NCBI RefSeq assembly: GCF_028994775.1
Contig: NZ_JAJQMN010000006.1
Location: forward strand, 1 to 64,000
From: Promicromonospora iranensis
GTDB lineage: Bacteria; Actinomycetota; Actinomycetes; Actinomycetales; Cellulomonadaceae
Length of the DNA stretch: 64,000 nucleotides
Direction of reading: 5' to 3'
Below, piece after piece: positions 1-7,680 of the stretch. The notes under the pieces were generated by a model. That model saw only the letters and a list, made by a program, of their open reading frames with translations. It was not told the origin of the DNA and did no database searches. Every line of letters starts with the position of its first letter. Position 1 is the first letter of the stretch. The translations under genes and the position numbers were made by a program.

Positions 1-25
1 GAGCCAGGATCAAACTCTCCGTAAA
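1..25 (-). rRNA. rrs: 16S rRNA, 5' end only
   Basis: The reverse complement of the first bases is the universally conserved 16S rRNA start (GAGAGTTTGATCCTGGCTC). Actinobacterial 16S genes begin with TTTACGGAGAG, which puts the mature 5' end near position 25. The gene runs leftward out of the window, so only the first bases are visible. It opens an rRNA operon transcribed away from glmS. Confidence 0.95.
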
Positions 26-200
26 AGAGAAACATCCACACCCACCCAAAAGGCGAGCATGAACAATGATACCGGCCAGATACAAATCTGATGATTTGTG
101 TCCGTCCAAACAACCCCTCGCGACAATGCAACCCCACCAACCGGACGGTCAGCAAAGCCACACCCGACAAGGGTTAAAACATTTGGCATTGACTATCAAG

Positions 201-223
201 CACACTGTTGAGTTCTCAAACAA
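201..223 (-). promoter_or_regulatory. rRNA leader antitermination (boxA-like) element
   Basis: Read on the minus strand this is TTGTTTGAGAACTCAACAG, the conserved element of actinobacterial 16S leaders just upstream of the RNase III processing region. It lies about 180 bases before the mature 16S end. The rest of 26-285 is transcribed leader with no gene. Confidence 0.75.
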
Positions 224-285
224 CCGACGCACACCGTCAAAGTCGCAATCTTTCCGATCGCTTCCCTGTCCGGGGCAGTTCCTCT

Positions 286-315
286 AACTTACCAGGCTCA
301 TTCGGACTTTTCCAA
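286..315 (-). promoter_or_regulatory. Proximal rRNA promoter candidate
   Basis: On the minus strand TTGGAA (310-315) and TAAGTT (286-291) are 18 bases apart. The site lies about 260 bases upstream of the 16S 5' end and just before the boxA-like leader, as expected for an rRNA promoter. The assignment rests only on motif, spacing and position. Confidence 0.55.
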
Positions 316-485
316 ATCCCCGCCGGCCTGCTGGCCGAGGGAATTCTTCGATCTTCCGAATGAATTCCGGTACCCATTTTAGCCACCGTGCGAAGCGTTA
401 GCTTCGACGATCTGGCGAGGTAGGGACGCCTCCCAGCAGTTCGCGGCGCTAGCCGCTCGATCTGCCGTTCGGAGGCAACCTGTGT

Positions 486-514
486 AACTTACCCTATCAC
501 GTTCCCCGCCGCAA
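486..514 (-). promoter_or_regulatory. Distal rRNA promoter candidate
   Basis: On the minus strand TTGCGG (509-514) and TAAGTT (486-491) are separated by exactly 17 bases. The -10 hexamer is identical to that of the proximal candidate, suggesting tandem rRNA promoters. I see no gene in 315-485. Confidence 0.55.
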
Positions 515-884
515 GGATCCCGATCAGGATCCGAGTCTGGGAGGCGATCTGACAAGCCCCCGCCCAGTTCCGGAGCGCACAAGGCTACTACGAGATCTGG
601 GTTGGTTTCCACCCCGGGACCGGCCAGTTGCGCTGTTCGCGCTTCCTGTCCGTGCCTCCCTGTCGGGCGAACAACCGGAACAGTACACAGCAACCAGCCC
701 TCGCGCCAAATCGGCTCTTCCTGGGGCTCTGCGCCGCCCCAGGAACCGCCGGAGAACGGCCTGGAGCGCCCCTCGCGCGGGTCGCCGGCATGCCAGTGCC
801 AGTGCCAGTGCCAGTGCCAGTGCCAGTGCACCACCGTGGTCCCACACTGGTGTCCCTTGTCCGGGCACAGCACGGCACGGCATG
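515..884. other. Gene-free spacer between rRNA promoters and glmS
   Basis: About 370 bases lie between the distal rRNA promoter and the glmS terminator. I find no convincing coding sequence. Long open frames exist on both strands, but they read through the hexanucleotide repeat and resemble no protein. The repeat is the only structure I see. Confidence 0.6.
791..829. repeat. TGCCAG hexanucleotide tandem repeat, 6.5 copies
   Basis: Six perfect copies of TGCCAG plus TGC stand in an uninterrupted row. The repeat lies in the spacer between the 3' end of glmS and the rRNA promoters. A perfect short repeat of this kind is prone to slippage, so copy number may differ between strains. Confidence 0.9.
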
Positions 885-921
885 GCCCGCCGCGGCACGG
901 ACCAGCCATGCCGCAGCGGGC
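885..921 (-). terminator. glmS terminator hairpin
   Basis: Arms of 13 bases (885-897 and 909-921) pair with one mismatch around an 11-base loop. The hairpin begins 7 bases after the glmS stop codon. There is no U-tract, which is usual in GC-rich actinobacteria. Confidence 0.6.
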
Positions 922-928
922 CCACCCG

Positions 929-2752
929 TCACTCCACGGTGACGGACTTGGCCAGGTTCCGCGGCTTGTCGACGTCGTGCCCGAGGGTCAGGGCCGCGTG
1001 GTACGCCAGCAGCTGCAGCGGCACCGTGAGGAGCAGGGGGTCGAGCTCCCGCTCGTTGCGGGGCACGTCGATCCGCTCGGCCTGCAGCTCACCCAGGTCG
1101 ACGCCGGGATGCGTCACGACGACCAGCGGGCCGCCGCGGGCGGCGATCTCGTGCAGGGCCGCCACGTTGCGGTCGGTCAGCTCGTCGTCAGGAACGATGG
1201 CGACCGTGGGCACCTCGGGCGAGATGAGCGCGAGCGGCCCGTGCTTGAGCTCCGACATCTGGTACGCCTCGGCGTGCCGGTAGCTGATCTCCTTGAACTT
1301 CTGCGCGCCCTCGCGCGCGACCGGGTATCCGCGCACCCGGCCCACGAAGAACAGGCTCTCCGCCGTCGCGAGCGCCTTGGCTGCCTGCGCGATCCGCTCC
1401 TCACCCTCGAGCACCTGCTCGATCTGGGCCGGCAGGTTCTGCAGGCCGGCCACCAGACGGCGTCCGTCCGCGACGGACAGGTCCCGCACCCGCCCGAGCT
1501 GCAGGGCCAGCAGGGCGAAGCCCACGAACATCGTGGTGAGCGCCTTGGTGGAGGCGACGGCGATCTCCGGGCCGGCGTGGAGGTAGATCCCCCCGTCACA
1601 GGCGCGGGCGATCGCGGACCCGACCACGTTGACGAGGCCGATGACCCGGCCGCCCTTGCGCCGGATCTCCTCCACGGCCAGGAGCGTGTCGATGGTCTCG
1701 CCCGACTGGCTCACCGCCACGTACAGGGTGTCCGGCTCGATCACCGGGCTGCGGTACCGGAACTCGCTGGCGGCCTCGGCGTCGGCGGGGATGCGGGCGA
1801 GCTCCTCGATCAGCGAGGCGCCCATCTGTCCCACGTAGTACGCGGACCCGCAGCCCAGGATCTTGACCCGTCGGACGGCGCGCAGCTCGCGGGCGTCCAT
1901 CTCGAGACCGCCCAGGTGGGCGGTGGCGAACCGCTCGTCGAGCCGCCCGCGCAGCGCGCGCTCCACGCTGGCCGGCTGCTCGAGCATCTCCGTGTACATG
2001 CGCGGGCGGCCGTCGACCAGCCCGTGCTCGTAGGCGCTGGGGTCGACGTCCACCTCGCGCGCCGTCGTCTGCGTCCGCGTCAGGTCGCGGCGGAACGTCG
2101 TGAAGCCTGACGCCGTGACGGTCGCCAGCTCGCCGTCGGTCAGGTGGGCCACCGTCGTGGTGTGGCGAACGAGCGCCGCCAGGTCGGAGGCCACGAACAT
2201 CTCCTTGTCCCCCACCCCGACCAGCAGCGGGCTCCCGTTCCGGGCCACGACCACCCGGTCCGGGAAGTCCGCGTGCACCACCGCCAGGCCGTAGGTCCCC
2301 TCCACCGCGTCCAGGGCGTCGACGACCTTGCCCTCCAGCGTGTCGGCGGTGGACAGCGCGACGAGATGGGCGAACACCTCCGAGTCGGTGTCGCTCGCGA
2401 GCGTCACACCCTGGTCGACGAGGCGTGCGCGGAGTGCGGCGGCGTTGTCGACGATGCCGTTGTGCACCACCGCCACCGCGCCGCTCTCGTCGGTGTGCGG
2501 GTGGGCGTTGACGTCGGTCGCGGGGCCGTGCGTCGCCCAGCGGGTGTGGCCGATGCCCACCTGACCGGACATCCGCTTGGGCAGGACCTCGGCGAGGTCG
2601 CGGACCCGCCCCGCCCGCTTGGCCACCCGTGTCCTGGATCCGACGACGGCGACGCCCGCCGAGTCGTACCCTCGGTGCTCCAACCGCCCGAGCGCCTCGA
2701 CGAGCAGCGGGGCCGCGTTCTGGCCGCCGACGTAACCAACTATTCCGCACAT
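929..2752 (-). CDS. glmS: Glutamine--fructose-6-phosphate aminotransferase (isomerizing)
   Basis: Makes glucosamine-6-phosphate from fructose-6-phosphate and glutamine, the first step towards UDP-GlcNAc and peptidoglycan; cytoplasmic. The 607-residue protein starts MCGIVGYVGG, so removal of Met exposes the catalytic Cys of the N-terminal amidotransferase domain. Two sugar-isomerase (SIS) domains follow, and the C-terminus ends KSVTVE as in the family. The open frame extends upstream, but the Cys-2 requirement and an AAGGAG site fix this ATG. It may be cotranscribed with the small gene 38 bases upstream. No glmS ribozyme is expected in actinobacteria and none is seen. Confidence 0.96.
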   Translation of the reverse strand: MCGIVGYVGGQNAAPLLVEALGRLEHRGYDSAGVAVVGSRTRVAKRAGRVRDLAEVLPKRMSGQVGIGHTRWATHGPATDVNAHPHTDESGAVAVVHNGIVDNAAALRARLVDQGVTLASDTDSEVFAHLVALSTADTLEGKVVDALDAVEGTYGLAVVHADFPDRVVVARNGSPLLVGVGDKEMFVASDLAALVRHTTTVAHLTDGELATVTASGFTTFRRDLTRTQTTAREVDVDPSAYEHGLVDGRPRMYTEMLEQPASVERALRGRLDERFATAHLGGLEMDARELRAVRRVKILGCGSAYYVGQMGASLIEELARIPADAEAASEFRYRSPVIEPDTLYVAVSQSGETIDTLLAVEEIRRKGGRVIGLVNVVGSAIARACDGGIYLHAGPEIAVASTKALTTMFVGFALLALQLGRVRDLSVADGRRLVAGLQNLPAQIEQVLEGEERIAQAAKALATAESLFFVGRVRGYPVAREGAQKFKEISYRHAEAYQMSELKHGPLALISPEVPTVAIVPDDELTDRNVAALHEIAARGGPLVVVTHPGVDLGELQAERIDVPRNERELDPLLLTVPLQLLAYHAALTLGHDVDKPRNLAKSVTVE

Positions 2753-2790
2753 GCTGTTGCTCCTTCGGGGGTGTGTTCGTCCGAGCCGGC

Positions 2791-3054
2791 TCAGCCGTAG
2801 ATCATCCGGCGCAGCTGCCGCTCGCTGAGCTGGGGTGCCGCGACGACGCGGTGCTCGAGCTCGGCGGCGATGCGCGCGAAGATTTCGGGGTTCTTGGCGC
2901 CGTGGGTCTTCAGCTCGGCATGCCGCCGGCGGACGACGTCCTCGACCGGCGTGGCGTAGTACGCGACGACGTCGCCGATCACCCTCGCCGCTTCGGCGGG
3001 TGTGAGTGCTGTGGTCGCCGCCACGTGGGCGACGAGGTCGGAAGACGTCCTCAT
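2791..3054 (-). CDS. Small conserved protein of unknown function
   Basis: An 87-residue protein beginning MRTSSDL and ending in a basic LRRMIYG tail. I do not recognise a named family. The first 35 residues (a helix, then LTPAEAARVIGDVVAYY) look like the helical start of HU-type proteins. The middle holds an Arg/His/Lys-rich segment (RRRHAELKTHG). The frame stays open upstream to 3195, but those codons cross a palindrome and look non-coding. It sits just upstream of glmS on the same strand, and a perfect inverted repeat lies 38 bases before its start. Confidence 0.6.
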   Translation of the reverse strand: MRTSSDLVAHVAATTALTPAEAARVIGDVVAYYATPVEDVVRRRHAELKTHGAKNPEIFARIAAELEHRVVAAPQLSERQLRRMIYG

Positions 3055-3092
3055 GCCGACGAGCCTGACCCATCCGGATCGCCAATAGCAAT

Positions 3093-3116
3093 TTCTTGCC
3101 CGGAATCGGGCAAGAA
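3093..3116. promoter_or_regulatory. Perfect inverted repeat, likely operator
   Basis: The arms TTCTTGCCCG and CGGGCAAGAA are separated by four bases. This is an AT-tailed dyad of operator size in a locally AT-richer patch, 38 bases upstream of the small gene and pointing into the glmS unit. On the minus strand its TTGCCC could also act as a -35. The regulator is unknown. Confidence 0.55.
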
Positions 3117-3145
3117 TAGGCTCAACACAGTCTCCGGACATGCGA

Positions 3146-3181
3146 ACGGCGGCCGCCCGCTTGTCAGCGAGCGACCGCCGT
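3146..3181 (-). terminator. tyrS terminator hairpin
   Basis: Two 15-base arms (3146-3160 and 3167-3181) pair with a few mismatches around a 6-base loop, 30 bases after the tyrS stop codon. It separates tyrS from the next gene on the same strand. Confidence 0.6.
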
Positions 3182-3211
3182 CGCGCTACCGGCACCCCCG
3201 GTCGGAGGACG

Positions 3212-4471
3212 TCACTCCGACGTCGCGACCGCCAGGGTCTTCTTGCCCCGGCGCAGCACGGCGTGCCTGCCGTGGAGCAGGTCCTCCGCCGTCAGGGCCT
3301 GGTCCTCGGCGGTGACCTTGACGTTGTTCACGTAGGCGCCGCCCTCCTTGACCGCACGGCGCGCCTCGCCCTTGGAGGCGACGATCCCCGAGCCCGCGAG
3401 CAGGTCGACGATCAGGTCACCGGCCTTGGCCGTCACGCGCGGCAGCTCGGACACCGCACCGTCGAGGGTGCGGGCGTCGAGGTCCTCGAGCGAACCGCGG
3501 CCGAACAGCGCCTGGCTCGCCGCGATGACCGCCTCCGTGGCATCGGCGCCGTGCACCAGTGTGGTGACGTCGCCCGCGAGCGCCTTCTGGGCCTCGCGGG
3601 CGAAGGGCCGCTCAGCCACCTCGCGTTCGAGTTCCGCGATCTCCTCGCGCGACCGGAACGTGAACACCTTGAGGTAGCTCACGACGTCGGCGTCGGCCTG
3701 GTTGAGCCAGAACTGGTAGAACGCGTACGGACTCGTCATGTCCGGGTCGAGCCAGACGGCGCCGCCCTCGGTCTTGCCGAACTTGGTGCCGTCCGCCTTG
3801 GTGATCAGCGGTGTCGTGAGCGCGTGCGCGCTCACCCCCTCCGCCTTGCGGATCAGCTCGACCCCAGCCAGCAGGTTGCCCCACTGGTCGTTGCCGCCCG
3901 TCTGCATGGTCACCCCGTGCCGCCGGTACAGCTCCAGGAAGTCCATGCCCTGCAGCACCTGGTAGCTGAACTCGGTGAAGCTGATGCCCTCGTCCGAACC
4001 CAGGCGCCGTGCCACCGTGTCCTTGGCCAGCATGGTGCTCATCCGGAAGTGCTTGCCGATGTCGCGCAGGAACGCGATCGCCGACAGGCCCGAGGTCCAG
4101 TCGAGGTTGTTCACCATCTTGGCCGCGTTCGGCCCGTCCCAGATGAGGAGCGGCTCGATCTGCTTGCGGATCCGCTCCACCCATCCGGCGACGACCTCAG
4201 GATCGTTGAGCGTGCGCTCGCCGGCCATCTTGGGGTCGCCGATGAGCCCGGTCGCGCCGCCGACCAGCGCGGTGGGGCGGTGCCCCGCGTCCTGCAACCG
4301 GCGCGCGGTCAGGATCTGGACCAGGTTGCCGATGTGCAGGGACGGCGCGGTGGGGTCGAAGCCCACGTAATAGTCCACGGTGCCCTCCGACAGTGCAGAA
4401 CGCAGCGCGGCCTCGTCGGTGGACTGTGCCACCAGGCCTCGCCATTGCAGCTCGTCGAGGATGTCGGTCAC
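3212..4471 (-). CDS. tyrS: Tyrosyl-tRNA synthetase
   Basis: Charges tRNA-Tyr with tyrosine; cytoplasmic class I synthetase of 419 residues, the usual bacterial length. The HIGH signature is HIGN in PSLHIGNL (residues 43-50), and the KMSKS loop is KFGKT, a common TyrRS form. A C-terminal S4 RNA-binding domain covers about the last 65 residues. The open frame extends far upstream, but homology begins at V/M-TDILDEL. The GTG at 4471 has AAGGAG at good spacing, so I take that start. In many actinobacteria tyrS lies downstream of argGH; here about 6 kb of accessory genes separate them. Confidence 0.96.
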   Translation of the reverse strand: MTDILDELQWRGLVAQSTDEAALRSALSEGTVDYYVGFDPTAPSLHIGNLVQILTARRLQDAGHRPTALVGGATGLIGDPKMAGERTLNDPEVVAGWVERIRKQIEPLLIWDGPNAAKMVNNLDWTSGLSAIAFLRDIGKHFRMSTMLAKDTVARRLGSDEGISFTEFSYQVLQGMDFLELYRRHGVTMQTGGNDQWGNLLAGVELIRKAEGVSAHALTTPLITKADGTKFGKTEGGAVWLDPDMTSPYAFYQFWLNQADADVVSYLKVFTFRSREEIAELEREVAERPFAREAQKALAGDVTTLVHGADATEAVIAASQALFGRGSLEDLDARTLDGAVSELPRVTAKAGDLIVDLLAGSGIVASKGEARRAVKEGGAYVNNVKVTAEDQALTAEDLLHGRHAVLRRGKKTLAVATSE

Positions 4472-4563
4472 CGTGGTTGCTCCTTGATCGTGTCTCGCGG
4501 CCAGGACAGGCCGTGAGTCATAGTCTGCCCGACGACGTGCGCAGGGCGCGCCAGGCGCGAGTC

Positions 4564-4594
4564 TTGACCTCAACCAAAGTTGAGGAACAAGGGT
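4564..4594. promoter_or_regulatory. SoxR/MerR-type promoter with dyad between -35 and -10
   Basis: TTGACC (4564-4569) and AAGGGT (4589-4594) are 19 bases apart, the over-long spacer typical of MerR/SoxR-activated promoters. Between them lies the perfect dyad CCTCAAC-CAAA-GTTGAGG (4568-4585), close to the known SoxR box. The plus strand points at the MFS gene, 138 bases on. The minus strand also offers TTGTTC-19-AAGACT towards tyrS, so the target is not fully settled. Confidence 0.6.
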
Positions 4595-4732
4595 AGGGGC
4601 ATGAGAACAGGCCCGCCCCGGCACACCCGGGGTATTCCCTACCCGATGAGTTCTGGCACGCCCCGTCGTCGGACGTTGCATGAACCTGAAAAAGCCTCTT
4701 CCTCCGGCCATCACGTCAGGCAGAGTTGAGCC

Positions 4733-6103
4733 ATGAGCGACATCGACATGCCCCACTGGAAGCGGAACGTCGCGCTGTTCCTGACCGGACAGACCGTCTC
4801 CCTCCTCGGGTCGATGCTCGTGATGTTCGCGGTCATGTGGCACCTGACCATCGAGACCCGGTCCGGCGCGGTGCTCATGATGAGCATCGTGTTCGGCATG
4901 CTGCCGCAGGCGTTCATGTCGATCTTCGGCGGAGTGTGGGCCGACCGGCACTCGCGCAAGCTCCTGATCATGGGCGCCGACACGACGATCGCCGTCGTGA
5001 CCCTCGGGCTGGCGCTGCTCATGCTCAGCGGCGTCGACGACCTGTGGGTCATCTACCTGGCGCTCGCCGTACGATCCGTGTTCGCCGGCATCCAGACGCC
5101 GGCGGTGGGCGCGATGATCCCCCAGATCACACCGGCCGACCAGCTGATGCGCGTCAACGGCATGTTCCAGTCCATCCAGTCCGGGATGATGCTGCTCGCG
5201 CCGGCCCTCGCCGCGGTGGTCTACGCGTCCTTCGACATCGTCGCGGTGTTCTTCGTCGACGCCGCGACCGCTTTGATCGGCGTGGGCATGCTCGCGATGG
5301 TCACCGTGCCGCGGCTTGTCCGGTCCGACGCCGAGAACGGTCCGGTCAGCTACTTCGGTGACCTCGTGGCGGGCGTGCGGTACATCGGCTCGAACGCCCC
5401 GGTGAAGTGGCTGGTCGCGCTGTTCGCGCTGGTCATGTTCCTGGTCGGGGCGCCGAGCTATCTGACGCCGCTGATGGTCACCCGCACCTTCGGCGACGAG
5501 GTGTGGAAGCTGACCGCCAACGAGCTGTTCTGGGGCGGCGGCATGCTGCTGGGCGGGCTGCTCATGGCCAGCTTCGGACCGCGGATCAAGCGCCGCGTGC
5601 GCCTCATGGTCGGCGCCGTGCTCCTGACAGGTGTGCTGGTCGCCGGCCTGGGTGTGTCCACGAACATGTGGGTGTTCTTCGGGCTCGGTCTGCTGATCGG
5701 CATCATGTTCTCCGCGCTCAACACCCCGGCGTTCACGATCATCCAGGAGCGGGTCGAGCCCGAGATGCAGGGCCGGGTGTTCGGCTTCGTCGGGATCGTC
5801 ATGACGGTGGCGATGCCGCTGTCCATGGTCGTGTTCGGGCCGCTGGCCGACCGGTACTCCGTGCAGACGCTCCTGGTCCTCGCGGGCATCCTGCTGGTCG
5901 TCGTGCTGGGTGCGATCCTGGCGCTGCCTGCGGCCCGGCGCTCCCTCGCGCAGGTCGACACGGCGCCGGAACCGGCCGGCGAGACCGCCGCGGAGACCGG
6001 GGCGGACGGTGACGCGACCGGGGGGCCGATCGGCGACACGGTCGCGGAGACCGTCGGCGAGACGGTCGACGCCACCGCGGCGCCAGGACCCGAGCGCCGG
6101 TAG
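4733..6103 (+). CDS. MFS transporter, probable drug/efflux type
   Basis: A 456-residue inner-membrane protein of the major facilitator superfamily, MFS_3-like. About twelve hydrophobic segments fill residues 10-405. The cytoplasmic loop after TM2 carries GGVWADRHSRK, matching the MFS motif A pattern G-x3-D-R-x2-R-K. Residues past 410 form an acidic, Ala/Thr/Glu-rich tail of near-repeats (GETAAETGADG, GDTVAETVGETV). I chose the ATG at 4733 because homology starts at once and other starts add nothing. The SoxR-like promoter upstream suggests induction by redox-active compounds. The substrate cannot be told from sequence. Confidence 0.85.
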   Translation: MSDIDMPHWKRNVALFLTGQTVSLLGSMLVMFAVMWHLTIETRSGAVLMMSIVFGMLPQAFMSIFGGVWADRHSRKLLIMGADTTIAVVTLGLALLMLSGVDDLWVIYLALAVRSVFAGIQTPAVGAMIPQITPADQLMRVNGMFQSIQSGMMLLAPALAAVVYASFDIVAVFFVDAATALIGVGMLAMVTVPRLVRSDAENGPVSYFGDLVAGVRYIGSNAPVKWLVALFALVMFLVGAPSYLTPLMVTRTFGDEVWKLTANELFWGGGMLLGGLLMASFGPRIKRRVRLMVGAVLLTGVLVAGLGVSTNMWVFFGLGLLIGIMFSALNTPAFTIIQERVEPEMQGRVFGFVGIVMTVAMPLSMVVFGPLADRYSVQTLLVLAGILLVVVLGAILALPAARRSLAQVDTAPEPAGETAAETGADGDATGGPIGDTVAETVGETVDATAAPGPERR

Positions 6104-6117
6104 CCCGAGCGGCACGC

Positions 6118-6171
6118 GGACGGTGCCGGATCCGGAGGACCGCCGAGGCGGTCCGCGGTCCGGCACCGTCC
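6118..6171 (+). terminator. Strong hairpin terminator after the MFS gene
   Basis: Perfect 13-base outer arms (6118-6130 and 6159-6171) enclose a second perfect 8-base stem (6137-6144 with 6147-6154). The structure begins 15 bases after the MFS stop codon. Confidence 0.75.
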
Positions 6172-6267
6172 ACGGCTCGTGTGCCGCAGGACACAGCCGA
6201 CCGGCGCGGACCGCATGCCAGTATTGATGTGTTCCATAGCCGGCAGCCGTGCGTTCGGAAGGTTCCT

Positions 6268-7251
6268 GTGAGCACCCCCAAGATCTATGCCCTGCACGAG
6301 AACCCCGAGTGGTTCCCGCCGTTCGCCGAGGCGTTCGCGGCCGAAGGTGTCGAGTACGAGGAGTGGGTGCTGACCGACGGGGTGCTCGACCTCGATGAGG
6401 CACCGCCGGAGGGCATCTTCTGGTCCCGCATCTCGGCGAGCAGCCACACGCGGGACCACGGCCTCACCAAGGACTACTCGCGCGCGGTGCTGTCCTGGCT
6501 GGAGGCGTACGGCCGCCGCACGGTCAACGGCCGCCGCGTGCTCGAGCTCGAGGTCAGCAAGGTGGACCAGCTCACGGCGCTGCGTGCCGCCGGGATCGAC
6601 ACGCCCCGCACGGTGGCCGCCGTCGGGCGGGACCAGGTGCTGAAGGCCGCGCAGGGCTTCCCCACCCCGTTCGTCACCAAGCACAACCAGGGCGGCAAGG
6701 GCCTCGGGGTGCGGAAGTTCGACTCGTTCGACGACCTCGCCGACCACGTCGGGTCCGACGAGTACGAGGAGCCGGTGGACGGCATCACGTTGATCCAGGA
6801 GTACGTCGTCGCGGCCGACGGCGGCATCACCCGCGTGGAGATCGTGGGCGGCGAGATGGTCTACGCCGTCCGCGGCGACACCGAGCGTGGCGGTTTTCAG
6901 CTCTGCCCGGCAGACGCCTGTGCCATCGACCCGGAGACCGGCCGTCCGATCCCGCCGGTCGGCGCGACCATCTCCATGGCACCCGACGAGGAATGGGGCC
7001 TGTTCTCCGAGCGCGAGGGCTACGACGACCCTGTGGTGGCCAGGTACCTCGAGTTCACGGAGCGGCACGGCATCGAGATCGCCGGCATCGAGAACATCCG
7101 GACCGCCGACGGCCGCGTCCTGACGTACGACGTGAACACCAACACGAACTACAACAGCGACGTCGAGCAGGGCACCGCACGGTCGGGCCCTCGCGAGATC
7201 GTGCGACACCTCGCCCGCGTGCTGCAGGAGACGTACCCCGGCAGCCGGTGA
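6268..7251 (+). CDS. ATP-grasp (RimK/GSH-synthetase-like) ligase
   Basis: A 327-residue protein of the ATP-grasp superfamily, which ligates a carboxylate to an amine using ATP. Central motifs are FVTKHNQGGKGLGV (ATP-binding loop), the LIQEYV strand and the C-terminal TYDVNTNTNYN metal site (D and N ligands). The N-terminal domain (IYALHENPEWFPPF) resembles RimK-type alpha-L-glutamate ligases. GTG at 6268 follows GGAAGG; the frame is open upstream, but those codons fall within the spacer. The acceptor is unknown. It is a single gene bounded by terminators on both sides. Confidence 0.75.
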   Translation: MSTPKIYALHENPEWFPPFAEAFAAEGVEYEEWVLTDGVLDLDEAPPEGIFWSRISASSHTRDHGLTKDYSRAVLSWLEAYGRRTVNGRRVLELEVSKVDQLTALRAAGIDTPRTVAAVGRDQVLKAAQGFPTPFVTKHNQGGKGLGVRKFDSFDDLADHVGSDEYEEPVDGITLIQEYVVAADGGITRVEIVGGEMVYAVRGDTERGGFQLCPADACAIDPETGRPIPPVGATISMAPDEEWGLFSEREGYDDPVVARYLEFTERHGIEIAGIENIRTADGRVLTYDVNTNTNYNSDVEQGTARSGPREIVRHLARVLQETYPGSR

Positions 7252-7257
7252 GATAGA

Positions 7258-7280
7258 GGGCTCCCGCACGTCGGGAGCCC
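7258..7280 (+). terminator. Hairpin terminator after the ATP-grasp gene
   Basis: Perfect arms GGGCTCCCG and CGGGAGCCC around a 5-base loop, beginning 6 bases after the stop codon. Confidence 0.75.
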
Positions 7281-7424
7281 CGACCGGCGCGGGCACTTCC
7301 CAACGCCAAGACCGTCGCAGGGCACTCGGTACGCTGGGTGCCCTGTTCGTCGTTCTACCTGATCTGCCTGGGCGAGACCGTTCACTTCTTCTCCGCGCCA
7401 CGACAACCGGATGAGGCCAGCGGC

Positions 7425-7667
7425 ATGAGCGACCACGACGGCGGGGGCTACGGTCCCCCGCAGGGCTACGGCGGCGGCAACAACGATCGAGGCCCCGGAG
7501 GTGGCGGCTTCCGCCCACCCGGCGGTGGTAGCGGCATGGGCCTCCTGGTTGTCGCACTTGTGGTCCTGTTCCTGTTCATCGCGTGCCAGGACCGGCAGGA
7601 CGATGCGGCGCTCCCGGCGCACGAGTCCGGCGTTCAGCAGGTACGCCTTACGGATGCCGGCCCATGA
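7425..7667 (+). CDS. Small Gly-rich single-pass membrane protein
   Basis: An 80-residue protein. Residues 1-40 are glycine/proline-rich (GGGYGPPQGYGGGNN). One transmembrane helix (about 47-64, GMGLLVVALVVLFLFIAC) is followed by a short charged tail. No known family. ATG at 7425 is chosen because the Gly-rich segment starts there and a GAGG lies upstream; an earlier in-frame ATG at 7338 is possible. It is convergent with the DNA glycosylase gene 13 bases away. Expression is unproven. Confidence 0.45.
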   Translation: MSDHDGGGYGPPQGYGGGNNDRGPGGGGFRPPGGGSGMGLLVVALVVLFLFIACQDRQDDAALPAHESGVQQVRLTDAGP

Positions 7668-7680
7668 CCGCCCACGCCGC

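Noticed and set aside
602-2110. 502-codon open frame on the plus strand
   Set aside because: It runs antisense to glmS and through the hexanucleotide repeat. It is a shadow of GC-rich codon bias with no protein resemblance.
4601-4729. 42-codon frame between the SoxR-like site and the MFS gene
   Set aside because: Third-position GC is low for this genome, there is no good ribosome site, and the product resembles nothing. I treat it as untranslated leader.
3212-6403. Very long minus-strand frame (1063 codons) including tyrS
   Set aside because: Only the last 419 codons are TyrRS; the rest is antisense to the MFS gene.
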